DNA from: Shewanella sp. MBTL60-007
GTDB taxonomy: Bacteria; Pseudomonadota; Gammaproteobacteria; Enterobacterales; Shewanellaceae
NCBI RefSeq assembly: GCF_019654915.1
Contig: NZ_BPET01000029.1
Coordinates: 1 to 64,000 of the forward strand
DNA length: 64,000 nt
Reading direction: 5' to 3'
Under the pieces are notes generated by a model. That model was not told where the DNA came from. It made no database searches and was given only the letters and a program-made list of their open reading frames with translations. Shown in pieces: positions 54,731 through 64,000 of this stretch. A program made the translations under genes and the position numbers. Every line of letters starts with the position of its first letter. The first letter of the stretch is position 1.

Positions 54731-55708
54731 ATGAAAAATTCCCCCGTTTATACGACCGATATATTTTTACTCGATAATCCAAATGATTTGATCTCTTTAG
54801 ACAAGTGGCAGAAAACAGTGAACTTGCTTGCAAAGCTGTTCGATGCTCCTGCTGGATTTTTAGTGCAATACACTAAAGAGGGCTTTCAAGTCACGATCGC
54901 AAGTGAGCAGAGATCTAACCCCTATGCTTCGGGCGTGGTAATTGAACCTGAAGTGAATATATTTTGTCGTAAAATTGTCGAGACTGGTCAGTCGCTATAC
55001 GTTAACAATGCTGTGTTAGATCCTTGTTGGGATACTAACCCTGAAGTCCATAATGATGGGTTTCGCTCTTACCTCGGAGTTCCGGTTTTTTGGCCTTGTG
55101 GTACCGCATTTGGTACTTTCTGTGTGATGGATTATAAAGCCACTGACTATCAAAAAACCTATATTGAGTTGATCACTCAGCTTAAAGAGCTACTAGAGTC
55201 CGATCTCGCTTTAATTGGCTGCTATGCGCAAATGCAGCAGTTAGCTATTACCGATCCCTTATGCGATGTTAATAATCGACGTGGTTTTAACGTATTGGCG
55301 GAGCAACGTATTAAGCTTGCTAAGCGTAATGATGGCTTGCTGGGCTTGTTATATCTCGACATCGATCGATTTAAGGATATTAATGATCTGCACAGCCACG
55401 GGGTCGGGGATTTAGTTCTAAAAGCTGTAGCCCGAATTTTAAGTCAAAGTGTGTGTGAATCCGATGTGGTGGGCCGCCTAGGGGGGGATGAATTTGTGGC
55501 CCTAGTTGCGGTAAAAGATATTATCGAGTTAGACAGGCTTAAACAACGGATTATGGATGCTTTTGAGCTTTGTTATTGCTCTGAAGGGCTACCGAGATTT
55601 ACCGTTTCTATTGGCTATAGCTTGGTAAGTGAGACAATAGATATTTGTCAGCTTTTAGATTCGGCAGATCAAGATATGCTTCAACATAAACAGCGCGTTG
55701 CTGGATAA
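54731..55708 (+). CDS. GAF-GGDEF diguanylate cyclase
   Basis: 325 residues, cytoplasmic. A GAF sensor domain (about 25-160; FDAPAGFLVQY, YLGVPVFWPCGTAFGTFCVMD) precedes a GGDEF domain (about 175-325; DPLCDVNNRRGF, LYLDIDRFKDIND, GRLGGDEFVAL). The active site is intact, so it should make c-di-GMP. The inhibitory RxxD site is replaced by CESD. c-di-GMP signalling fits the adhesin downstream. Confidence 0.92.
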   Translation: MKNSPVYTTDIFLLDNPNDLISLDKWQKTVNLLAKLFDAPAGFLVQYTKEGFQVTIASEQRSNPYASGVVIEPEVNIFCRKIVETGQSLYVNNAVLDPCWDTNPEVHNDGFRSYLGVPVFWPCGTAFGTFCVMDYKATDYQKTYIELITQLKELLESDLALIGCYAQMQQLAITDPLCDVNNRRGFNVLAEQRIKLAKRNDGLLGLLYLDIDRFKDINDLHSHGVGDLVLKAVARILSQSVCESDVVGRLGGDEFVALVAVKDIIELDRLKQRIMDAFELCYCSEGLPRFTVSIGYSLVSETIDICQLLDSADQDMLQHKQRVAG

Positions 55709-55713
55709 AATAA

Positions 55714-55741
55714 ACCCTGAGCGTAGGAGTTAACTCAGGGT
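55714..55741 (+). other. Hairpin after the diguanylate cyclase gene
   Basis: ACCCTGAG (55714-55721) pairs with CTCAGGGT (55734-55741) across a 12-base loop. No U-tract. Confidence 0.5.
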
Positions 55742-55875
55742 CGGGGAATGCAGTGGCATTTGCATTTGATGTTCCCAAAAATGTCACCGATACCTAAGCG
55801 TATACGCGATAAGCAGTAAGTTCAGTGTCAAGCTATGGTGTCAGTATTAGCTGAGGTAAGCAAAGCTTGATGGCA

Positions 55876-55900
55876 AAACTGCGACAGCATGTCGCAGTTT
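55876..55900 (-). terminator. Terminator of the MOT1-family transporter gene
   Basis: AAACTGCGACA and TGTCGCAGTTT flank a three-base loop. On the minus strand the stem is followed by TTTTG. Confidence 0.8.
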
Positions 55901-55953
55901 CTGTAAAGCGGGCTTAGCTTGATGGTCTTTTTAATTGCTTTCGCGCTCAATTA

Positions 55954-57102
55954 TCAGTGTTTAAGATCTGAATAGATATGCCACTGACGTCGCCCCATTT
56001 CGAGTATAAATCCTGTGGCTAATCCCGCCGCCGTGTTAATTAGCAGACAGATGGCTGCGGTGGACAGGATTACAAAAATACAGAATGGTTTACCGTCGAT
56101 GAATCGTTGTGACCAAGCTAACTGAGTCCCGGCTATCGCCAGTAGGCTGCCCAGAACTGCCAGTGGAATTAGCGATAAAATAGTGGCAATACCTTGACCC
56201 CAGAAGGCTGCGATTAACAGACAACTGCTACCAAAAATCGTTGGAGCTAACCAGGTTCTCGCACCAAAATGATGTTGCACCGCAAGGCCGCCTGCACCGT
56301 GACACATGGCCGTTGCGCCAAACGGAGCTAAGAGTAAGTTCGCCCAGCCTGAGCTGGTGGCAAATCGCTGAGGGGCAAAGTTTTCTTTGTTGTCTTCAGG
56401 AAACTTCTCTTTAGCCATCGCAGAGGTGGCGATAACCGCATTGGTCAGAGTTAATGCCAGTTGAGGTAATACTAATAAACCAACGGCCGAACTCCATTCA
56501 TCTATGCTTGGCCAACTTAACTGCCATGGCGTATAGACCGAGAGGTCAAAGCTGGGGGCTGTTCCACTATTAAGTTGCCATAAAATACCTAGGGCTAAGA
56601 CTAGTGGCATCGCCAAATAGCGCAGGGGAAAGAACTTGCTGGCAAATAAAGCGATGAAAGCAACGAGGCCGATAAGCCAAGTCTGACTCATCATCTGTCC
56701 ACCCATCCATATTAGCTGAAGACCAATGGCCAATTGAATACCGATGCTAATGGCGGGGGATAGCTGCTTGGCCATCCATTTGATAGCACCACTATAGGCG
56801 AGCACTAAGAGAATAACCCCCATCAATATACCGCTGGCTTGTAACATGCCAGGCGTGAGTCCTTGGGCGATCACTAGCGCGGCAATCACCTTCATCGGCT
56901 GTACCGGAATAGGGCGACGATAATAAAAAGCGGTGAACAGGGCAAAGAGGCCAAATCCCATGAAGATCCCCTGAGGGGAAAAGTGGTTCAGGGCAATAAG
57001 GCCGAGCACTAAGGGCAGAAAGGTACCTAAATCGGCGAAGGCGCCGCTAAACTCTCCTGAATATTGGTTAACACTATCGAATCGGTTGGTCTTACATTTC
57101 AT
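55954..57102 (-). CDS. MOT1-family molybdate/sulfate transporter
   Basis: 382 residues, about 10-12 hydrophobic segments. The two conserved MOT1 motifs are visible: SGAFADLGTFLPLVLGL near the start and PIPVQPMKVIAA. Likely imports molybdate, possibly sulfate. Monocistronic with its own terminator. Confidence 0.85.
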   Translation of the reverse strand: MKCKTNRFDSVNQYSGEFSGAFADLGTFLPLVLGLIALNHFSPQGIFMGFGLFALFTAFYYRRPIPVQPMKVIAALVIAQGLTPGMLQASGILMGVILLVLAYSGAIKWMAKQLSPAISIGIQLAIGLQLIWMGGQMMSQTWLIGLVAFIALFASKFFPLRYLAMPLVLALGILWQLNSGTAPSFDLSVYTPWQLSWPSIDEWSSAVGLLVLPQLALTLTNAVIATSAMAKEKFPEDNKENFAPQRFATSSGWANLLLAPFGATAMCHGAGGLAVQHHFGARTWLAPTIFGSSCLLIAAFWGQGIATILSLIPLAVLGSLLAIAGTQLAWSQRFIDGKPFCIFVILSTAAICLLINTAAGLATGFILEMGRRQWHIYSDLKH

Positions 57103-57367
57103 ATAACTTGCCGTAGGAAAAGAACCTTAAAGCTATCGCAAGAATGGTGCCAGAATTATCGTGGAAAATTGGGAGCAAAACGCCCCTAAGGAAGCGATAA
57201 TCCATTTAGTTTGAGACAAGTTGGCCTGATTGAAAATTGAAAGTGGTCAATTGGTCTAACATTCGCAATAGCTTAACTTGAGGGAGTGTTTTGAGCGTAC
57301 TCACTGTAAAGCATAAAGTGAGCAAACTTTATACTTTACAATAAGCTAGCTAATGTTTAATGCATTT

Positions 57368-60300
57368 TTACACTTGATTGTGCATATCGTTTAACGCTTG
57401 ATGTAATAAATCATCATCGTTGACTGGATCATGGGCTGTTGGCTCTGTGGAGTCATCAAGTGAAGCTAAGTCTAATTGCTGCTGATGTTTTTCATCATCG
57501 AGCAGGGGATTGTCAAAGCTATCACTTTGCTCTACATCTAACATATCGGTGTTAATATCATCATTGCTTAGCACCTGTATTTGGGGAAGCTCTGCTACTG
57601 TACTGTCACTCGGCGGGACGATATCTTGATGTGTCATTCCCACCATATTGAGATAGTGATCAATTGGAGCAGCCACTTGATTCTCTGATGTATGTTGTAA
57701 ATCACCGTGACTCAGTTTGTCTGTATCGCTATGTGTAACAGAATTCGCCGCATTGTCTTCTTGGCTGTCTTGGTCTAGAGGACTGTTTTCAAGGGGGCTG
57801 TCTTTATGTGAAGCGCTGTCATCGGCAATAATCTGATCATCGATATTGACAGTGACTTCTGGGTCTACCTGTTCGTCATGCATCACTAAAGCTGGAGACG
57901 AAGGAGTTTGATGACCCATGACTGGGGTCACTGTCATATCAAGCACTTCAGATCCTAAAGTGAGTTTGCCGCTATGGCCGGGGCCATGACTTAAGATACT
58001 TACCTGAACATGCATTACCACATCGTCATGGTGTGAGCCTTGAAGGGCGACTTCAAATCTATCTTCGTGTACGCCAACATTCTGAGCACTCCCATGGGGA
58101 CCTGTATGGGTATTTCCATGTTCTTGATAACTTAACTGACCAGTTTTAGGGTCAATCGTTAGGGTGCCCCATTGACTGGTATAGGATGTTTGGTAATGAC
58201 CGTTGACTAAAATTTTCCAGCCTTGCTCTGCGACAGGTACCGGAGTTTGCCCCGGAATGGGTGTTGGTACGCCTAATGAGGTACCAATGTGATGGCTGCC
58301 TGGCGGGGCTGTAACAACTATGGGCTCAGGTTTTGCGCCTGCGGCCATATTAAGGGCGGAGTTCACATTGCCGTGTTCATCGGTCATGATGGCTTTGACT
58401 ATGCTACTAGGCGCTACTTCGATCTCAATTCCATGGGCTAGAGTGTTGGCATCAAGCAGATGATCAACACCGTTGATGTTTAAGTGTTCGCCCACTTTGG
58501 CATCGGCTGCAGCATGCACCGTTGCGGTAATGGTTCCTGCATGCCCTTGTGCGATTTCAGTTTTACTATAAAGATTATCGCTACCAGGGGATTCGAAGCT
58601 GATACTCGGTCTTCCTACTTGGATGTCGGTATCATAGTGCAAGGTTTGGGCCGCATGTGCTGTATTTCCTGCGTTATCTGTGGTGGTGACAGAGGCTGAA
58701 ATAGATGAATTTGAGGCAAGTTCACTGCCCGCAACAGCAATACTAAATTGGCCGTGGCTATTAACGGTTGTCGTATAGCTCTGTTGATTGAGAGTTAATG
58801 TAACAACGTCTCCTTGGTGTGCATCGCCGCCAACGTTACCGGTTACATTGACAGCTGTATGGCTCTCTTGTGCATTGATAACATTGTCGGCGGTAATCGG
58901 GTCAAGGTGAATGCTGGTACTCGCTTGAGTATCAACTTGGACATCGAGCACTGATGATACTGCTGGCTGCATGGATGATGGTGCAAGGGCTCTGGCTGAC
59001 AGGCTGTGATTGCCGTCTGTTAATGTTGAAAGTGTTACGCTGTAATGACCGTGTGCATCAGAGAGGGCGTGGCCAACGGGATTATTTCCATCGTAAATTG
59101 TGACTCTAGAAAAGGGAATGTCTGTGTGACCCGTTATAGTCGGGGTGACGTCAGAGGTTAAGTCATCGCTATGGCTTTTACCTGTGTCACTTGCTGTACT
59201 GAGATCGATACTGACTTGATTTGTGGGTGTAGTTGCAACAATATGGCCGCTTGGCAAGCTGTCAGTTACCACAGGTTGAGTTGGAACACTGCTTGTTATC
59301 ACTATTGCGCCAGCCGTGCTGCTTAGGGTTGCTTGGACATTGAAGCTGATAAATTGACTTGCTGTACCGCCGTGATTATCACTCACCTTAACTTCAAATA
59401 CATCGACACCGCTATAGGTTGCTGTGGCGGGGTTATAGTTCATATGTGCCACAGAATTATTCTGGGTATAGACATAAGCGCCGCTATCAGGGTCAACAGA
59501 TAGACTGCCAAAGCTGCCAGTCAGAATAGGTGCTGAAAATGTATGTGTATCGCCAGTATCAACATCGGTTGCGATTAAGCTTCCTTGTGTGTGACTGGTC
59601 TGGTTAATAGTTAACACTGGCAAATCATTAACGGCGGTAACGGTGATTACTGCGGTATGCGCGGCTGAATCTTGATGGCCGTCATTGGCGACATAGCTGA
59701 AGTGAGCGTCACCATTAAAATTGGCTGCAGGCCTAAACAGCAGATGATCAATATCATTTGCATTAATGGTTTGCCCTTGGCTTATAGCATGGCCATTAAC
59801 AAGTAAGTGACCGTCAGCAGGATCGGGTAGTTGAGTGATTGTTAGCCTTGCTAAAGTATCATTGTCGCTGTCTTGATAGCTAAAACTGGCTGCATTAAAT
59901 TGATAATCTGTATCCTCGGCCGTGCTTGCCATTAGAGTTTGTATTGTCGGTTGATGGTTGGCATTGATATGGATGTTCAGCGTATTTTGGCTGTTATCTT
60001 TATAGTCTCCATGGGTATCAACCACACGGTAAATAAACTCAGGAACATCGCCGGTAAAGCTGGGTTCGGGAGTAAAGCGATAGTCGCCGTTTGTAGCAAT
60101 GTGTATTTGGCCAACACCGGTGATCGACACATCTTGGCCAGTATGAACCGTAATGTAATGATGAGTTTGCGGATCTTTAAACTGCAAATCTTGCAGAATA
60201 AGCGCAGAGCCATCATCTATGTCAGTTGCACCTTGAAGTAAGTTACCACTGACAGGGCCGCTATATTGATCTGAATTTGCACTGAAACTATGAATAACTG

Positions 60301-63300
60301 GTTTATCACTGGTGCCGCTGATAACCACTTGTGCCTGTTGGCTAGAGAGGTGTGCGTGATTGCCACTGCCTTCTTGTAGCTGGTAATTGACCCAGATTTT
60401 GTGCTGGGCGCCATTGGCTAAATGGTCGTAGGCTGAATGGGCAGGATCAACTTCGAGTGTGTGGCCATCGGCAGCTAAGCTAAAGCCCGCTGGTATTTGG
60501 CTAGTAAAATTGACGCCGTCTGTAGAGTATTGCAACTGGCTAATTTGGTTACCTTGAATGCCTGCATAAAGATCTAAGCCCTGTGTTGTGCCTGCCTCCT
60601 GTAGTTGCAGGGTTGGTGTGTCAGTATGGCCGTGAATAGTGATTGCAATGGTTTGACTGGCGCTACCATCAGGCGAGGTGATGGTGAGTGTATCGGTAAG
60701 TTGCTGGCCAGCATTTAGACCATTGACGGCTGGAGATGCGTTGTTTAAGGCATAGTGCCAACTGCCGTTTTCATCAAGTGTCAGTTGACCATATAGACCT
60801 GTGATTTGCGTATTAGCGGCAAATTTATCTTCGCCTGCATCAGGATCGATTAAGCTCAGTTGACCAGATATTACGCTGGTGGCGGAATCTTCTGTTATTG
60901 AAGCGCTTGTGCTGGAGTGGCTCTTGCCATCAATGCTGGCGGTATCATTGATTGAGTCAATGTGCAGCGTATTAGTCACTTTGGCTGAATCAGCACGACC
61001 GTCGCTAACGGTATAGGAGAAGTTAACATCGCCATTAAAGTTATGTGCGGGTACAAACTGGAGTTTACTGATGTCGCTTGTGGCAATGACTTGATTGGCA
61101 TGAATTGCTTGACCATCCAGTACAAATAGACCTTGAGCGGGATCGGGTAAGTCTGTTATCGAAATAGAATGCAGCGTATCTGTGGTATCAACATCAGTGA
61201 ACCCAAACTGCCTCGCTTGCATTTGATAATGCGTGTCTTCAGTGCCGTTACTGAGTGTAACTTGGGTAACGGTTGGCGCATCATTGGTGCCAACAACGTC
61301 AATGTGTAACTCGTATGCCGTTCCATCATAGCTGTGAACACGGTAAACAACGGTTTCGGTTTGCCCTTGAGCAAGATGCTGCAGAGCTGCATTATTAACG
61401 CTGTAGCCCCAATTACCGGCACTGTCTATTCGTAGCATGCCGCCGAACGGATCGTGTATAGCAGATTCACCAAACTGGCTGTATTGGAATTTATCCTCTC
61501 CGCTGTCTGGATCGATAACCTGTAGTTGCCCATTTGCGAGTTCAGTTGTAACGCCAGCATTGTGTCTGCTATGTGGCCCATCTTCAATGACATGCTCAGT
61601 TGTCACCTCTGAAATGATGGCGCCGTCAGGGGTGGCTATGAGTATGGTGGAAGCGCCTGTATGCGTAATACCTCCATGAGCATCTTTTACGTCATAACTA
61701 AAATGAACTTGGCCGTTGTAGTCTTTTTCTGGTGTAAACGTGTAGGTACCACCTTGGTTATCTTGAATTGAACCGTGGTCAACATGCAGATTGCTAATAG
61801 TCAGTTTACCTGCATCGTTGGCATCCACGTCTACGGTGTTTGCTAATAGCTCTGCAGCTGATAAGGTTTGGGCTAGGTCTTCTTTGCCACTGTTAAGTTG
61901 TACTTCTGAAGAGCAATAAGGGCGGTCATTATCACCATGAATAGTAATAATAATATCGTGTGTGGTGCCATCTGCTGACTTTACGGTGACAGTATCAGTT
62001 AATGACTCACCTTGCCCCAGATGATCAATCGCTCTCCCTGTTGCATCTTGGCCGATGGAAACGTAGTAGCTCCAGTCTCCGTTATCTTGAAGTATCACAT
62101 GGCCGTGAGTGCCGTAATAAGTGCCTGTTTTGGCGTGGCTTTCCCCCGTATCTGCATCAACGATTGCTAGGTGGCCGTCAGTATGGATTTCATCGTTCCA
62201 CAGTTTCCCTATGTTTCCGTGCATATGGTCAGGTGAGCGATCGTCAACACTGCCGCCGGAAATACTGCCATCTGCTGCGGTGTAATAGTGGCCTTCATGC
62301 ACATTTCCTGTACTAACACCTGTTATTGAAGCGGAATTGTTTACGCCAGTGATTGTAATTGTCAGATCCCGAGTACTGCTAGCATTGTGTTCATCTTTTA
62401 CGGTGACTGGAATCGTGAGTATTTTTGTCGCCCCTGCGGCTAGTGATTGATAACTTGCATGACTAGGGTCAAAGCTGTAGCTACCATCGCTATTTAAGGT
62501 TAATCCATCTATTTGTGGCGCTGAATAGCTTAGGGTGGCACCATGATCAATATCCTGACCGAGCATCTGTCCATGCAGTAAGGCACCGCCTTCGACCACA
62601 GATTGCGACTGTGCTGCAATGGTTGGCCTATCGTTGGTGCCATGAACGGTAAGTTCAATGGTATGGGTTGTTCCGTCAGCGGTTCGGATAACCGCTGAAT
62701 CTTTTTGGGTTTCTCCCGCTGCGAGGTTTTGAATGTTGCGATTATCTAAGGTGTAAGTGTAATGGCCATCTCGCATTAATAATATGTGGCCGCCTAATTT
62801 GGTATCGTAACCAATACCTTGATAAGTTTGTGGGCCGATATTGGGATCAAAGCTGCCTTCTCCTTTATCGGGATCTTGAATATTCAACTTGCCTTCATAG
62901 TGAAGATCGTATTGGGTATCGATATAACCGCGATCTTCGGTAACACCACGTAAGTTGGTATCTGTTTGAGCATCTGTAATTATCGCCTTATCGTCAGTGC
63001 CGTTAATGGTCACAGTGATCTTTTGCTCGGTGCCGTCAATGGAATGTACCAGTAAAGTATCGGTGAGTGACTCGCCAGTTTTAAGCCCTTGAATCGCGCT
63101 TTGTGAGTTATCCGCGGTATAAGTCCAGTGGCCGAGATTATTGATGGTGAGCGTACCGAAGCTTCCTTGCAGTGATTCTGCTTGGAATTGTGATTGACCA
63201 CGATCGGGATCGGTGACGCTGAGTGCGCCATCCACTCTAAGTTGGTCCCTATGGACATCTTTGTCTTCGGTGAGGCTTGCTGTCGAGGTACCCGCAATCA

Positions 63301-64000
63301 CTGCTTTATCATCAGTGCCGTTAATGGTCACAGTGATCTTTTGCTCGGTGCCATCAACCGAATGCACTAGCAGGGTGTCGGTGAGAGACTCACCACTTTT
63401 AAGCCCTTGAATCGCAGCCTGTGAGTTATCAGCCGTGTAAGTCCAGTGGCCTAAATCATTAATTGAAAGCGTACCGAACTGGCCTTGCAAACTTTCGGCA
63501 TTGAACTGGGCTTGGCCGTTATCGGCATCTATAACATTAATTGCGCCATCCACGCGCAGTTGACCGCTATGGACATCTTTGTCTTCGGTCTGTGTGGCTG
63601 TTGAAGTCCCACTTATTACCGCTTTATCATCGGTACCGTTAATTGTGACGGTAATTTTTTGCTCGGTGCCGTCAACGGAATGTACCAGTAAAGTATCGGT
63701 GATTGACTCACCAGTTTTTAGCCCTTGAATGACAGGCTGAGTATTATCGGCGGTGTAACTCCAGTGACCGAGGTTATCGATAGATAGCGTACCAAATTGG
63801 CCTTGCAGGCTTTCAGCGCTGAACTGGGCTTGGCCGCTATCTGCATCTGTGACGTTGAGTGCGCCATCCACTCTAAGTTGGTCGCTGTGGACATCTTTAT
63901 CTTCAGTGAGGCTTGCTGTCGAGGTACCCGTAATCACTGCTTTATCTTCGGCACCGTTAATGGTCACAGTGATCTTTTGCTCGGTGCCATCAACAGAATG
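57368..64000 (-). CDS. Giant VCBS/cadherin-like repeat adhesin (C-terminal part; 5' end beyond window)
   Basis: At least 2,200 residues; the frame is open to position 64000, so the N-terminus lies outside. The protein consists of many VCBS and tandem-95/cadherin-like repeats, recognisable by NDAP/DDKA-type starts and GSYTYT/GHWTYTAD strands. Then come Ig-like domains (about 58570-59150), a beta-rich domain (about 57940-58250) and an acidic, Asp/His-rich tail ending LNDMHNQV. Such proteins mediate adhesion and biofilm and are usually exported by type I secretion. However, no RTX GGxGxDxx nonapeptides are seen in this C-terminus. Near 63000-64000 the repeats are almost identical at 318-bp spacing. 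Confidence 0.88.
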   Translation of the reverse strand, partial: HSVDGTEQKITVTINGAEDKAVITGTSTASLTEDKDVHSDQLRVDGALNVTDADSGQAQFSAESLQGQFGTLSIDNLGHWSYTADNTQPVIQGLKTGESITDTLLVHSVDGTEQKITVTINGTDDKAVISGTSTATQTEDKDVHSGQLRVDGAINVIDADNGQAQFNAESLQGQFGTLSINDLGHWTYTADNSQAAIQGLKSGESLTDTLLVHSVDGTEQKITVTINGTDDKAVIAGTSTASLTEDKDVHRDQLRVDGALSVTDPDRGQSQFQAESLQGSFGTLTINNLGHWTYTADNSQSAIQGLKTGESLTDTLLVHSIDGTEQKITVTINGTDDKAIITDAQTDTNLRGVTEDRGYIDTQYDLHYEGKLNIQDPDKGEGSFDPNIGPQTYQGIGYDTKLGGHILLMRDGHYTYTLDNRNIQNLAAGETQKDSAVIRTADGTTHTIELTVHGTNDRPTIAAQSQSVVEGGALLHGQMLGQDIDHGATLSYSAPQIDGLTLNSDGSYSFDPSHASYQSLAAGATKILTIPVTVKDEHNASSTRDLTITITGVNNSASITGVSTGNVHEGHYYTAADGSISGGSVDDRSPDHMHGNIGKLWNDEIHTDGHLAIVDADTGESHAKTGTYYGTHGHVILQDNGDWSYYVSIGQDATGRAIDHLGQGESLTDTVTVKSADGTTHDIIITIHGDNDRPYCSSEVQLNSGKEDLAQTLSAAELLANTVDVDANDAGKLTISNLHVDHGSIQDNQGGTYTFTPEKDYNGQVHFSYDVKDAHGGITHTGASTILIATPDGAIISEVTTEHVIEDGPHSRHNAGVTTELANGQLQVIDPDSGEDKFQYSQFGESAIHDPFGGMLRIDSAGNWGYSVNNAALQHLAQGQTETVVYRVHSYDGTAYELHIDVVGTNDAPTVTQVTLSNGTEDTHYQMQARQFGFTDVDTTDTLHSISITDLPDPAQGLFVLDGQAIHANQVIATSDISKLQFVPAHNFNGDVNFSYTVSDGRADSAKVTNTLHIDSINDTASIDGKSHSSTSASITEDSATSVISGQLSLIDPDAGEDKFAANTQITGLYGQLTLDENGSWHYALNNASPAVNGLNAGQQLTDTLTITSPDGSASQTIAITIHGHTDTPTLQLQEAGTTQGLDLYAGIQGNQISQLQYSTDGVNFTSQIPAGFSLAADGHTLEVDPAHSAYDHLANGAQHKIWVNYQLQEGSGNHAHLSSQQAQVVISGTSDKPVIHSFSANSDQYSGPVSGNLLQGATDIDDGSALILQDLQFKDPQTHHYITVHTGQDVSITGVGQIHIATNGDYRFTPEPSFTGDVPEFIYRVVDTHGDYKDNSQNTLNIHINANHQPTIQTLMASTAEDTDYQFNAASFSYQDSDNDTLARLTITQLPDPADGHLLVNGHAISQGQTINANDIDHLLFRPAANFNGDAHFSYVANDGHQDSAAHTAVITVTAVNDLPVLTINQTSHTQGSLIATDVDTGDTHTFSAPILTGSFGSLSVDPDSGAYVYTQNNSVAHMNYNPATATYSGVDVFEVKVSDNHGGTASQFISFNVQATLSSTAGAIVITSSVPTQPVVTDSLPSGHIVATTPTNQVSIDLSTASDTGKSHSDDLTSDVTPTITGHTDIPFSRVTIYDGNNPVGHALSDAHGHYSVTLSTLTDGNHSLSARALAPSSMQPAVSSVLDVQVDTQASTSIHLDPITADNVINAQESHTAVNVTGNVGGDAHQGDVVTLTLNQQSYTTTVNSHGQFSIAVAGSELASNSSISASVTTTDNAGNTAHAAQTLHYDTDIQVGRPSISFESPGSDNLYSKTEIAQGHAGTITATVHAAADAKVGEHLNINGVDHLLDANTLAHGIEIEVAPSSIVKAIMTDEHGNVNSALNMAAGAKPEPIVVTAPPGSHHIGTSLGVPTPIPGQTPVPVAEQGWKILVNGHYQTSYTSQWGTLTIDPKTGQLSYQEHGNTHTGPHGSAQNVGVHEDRFEVALQGSHHDDVVMHVQVSILSHGPGHSGKLTLGSEVLDMTVTPVMGHQTPSSPALVMHDEQVDPEVTVNIDDQIIADDSASHKDSPLENSPLDQDSQEDNAANSVTHSDTDKLSHGDLQHTSENQVAAPIDHYLNMVGMTHQDIVPPSDSTVAELPQIQVLSNDDINTDMLDVEQSDSFDNPLLDDEKHQQQLDLASLDDSTEPTAHDPVNDDDLLHQALNDMHNQV
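62997..64000 (-). repeat. Near-identical 318-bp (106-residue) tandem VCBS repeats
   Basis: The boundary sequence TGCCGTTAATGGTCACAG and its variants recur at about 62997, 63315, 63633 and 63951, each 318 bases apart. Units share DKDVHSDQLRVDGA and LTDTLLVHSVDGTEQK at very high identity, indicating recent duplication or gene conversion. The array runs past the window edge. Confidence 0.92.

Noticed and set aside
58484..63410. Several plus-strand frames antisense to the adhesin
   Set aside because: They are shadows of the long minus-strand repeat protein and lack ribosome sites.

Overview
The window looks like chromosome from a marine Shewanella-like gammaproteobacterium. This rests on an octahaem sulfite reductase (sirA) with sirC and sirD, the fre-ubiD pair, a heavy-metal RND system with a His-rich adaptor, a RegBA-type redox two-component system and a very large VCBS-repeat adhesin. 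The assignment comes from gene content, not from a database search. No phage, insertion sequence, CRISPR array or rRNA was seen.

Region by region: 1-776 is AT-rich DNA upstream of sirA with no gene. 777-10520 is one co-directional block: sirA, a periplasmic rhodanese, an FKBP isomerase with a Met/His tail, a CcmI/NrfG-like TPR protein, sirC, sirD, then nosL-nosD-nosF-nosY homologues without nosZ. A ToxR/CadC-like membrane regulator follows (10796-12079). A non-coding stretch of 15-bp and 120-bp tandem repeats (12141-12480) separates this from the ribose regulon rbsDACBKR (12885-18913), which has two perfect 16-bp LacI-family operators upstream. fre and ubiD lie on the minus strand (18991-21288), followed by small hypothetical genes, a GNAT acetyltransferase and a thioredoxin-fold lipoprotein. 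A TyrP-type permease (24294) has a long leader encoding a 12-residue peptide with three consecutive Tyr codons. Two identical tRNA-Ser(UGA) genes and several 3'-end tRNA fragments, mostly followed by terminators, occupy 25673-26552. gdhA, an Ntn hydrolase, a DsbA-like protein, an SDR, a BCCP-like protein lacking its biotin lysine, aroQ and arfB follow.

From 34749 to 41456 is a metal-efflux cluster: a Cys/His-rich secreted protein and an outer membrane, adaptor and RND pump set. Then come mepA, a three-domain cysteine desulfurase / metallo-beta-lactamase / rhodanese fusion (42807-45092), a secreted CX5R phosphatase-like protein, YhcH, a patatin-like protein, a Lon-N domain protein, an RluA-family synthase, a PhoD-like phosphatase, an RmlD-like reductase, RegBA, a GAF-GGDEF cyclase, a MOT1-family transporter, and the adhesin, which runs off the right edge.

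Two functional themes stand out. (1) Sulfur and copper: SirA belongs to the MccA family, whose active site is a haem-copper pair, and this operon carries a complete Nos-type copper-delivery set that probably metallates SirA. The distant desulfurase-dioxygenase-rhodanese fusion could generate persulfide and sulfite in the cytoplasm. (2) Regulation by RNA structure: the tyrP leader has the layout of a tyrosine-responsive attenuator, and several operons contain strong intergenic hairpins (sirA/rhodanese, sirD/nosL, rbsC/rbsB).
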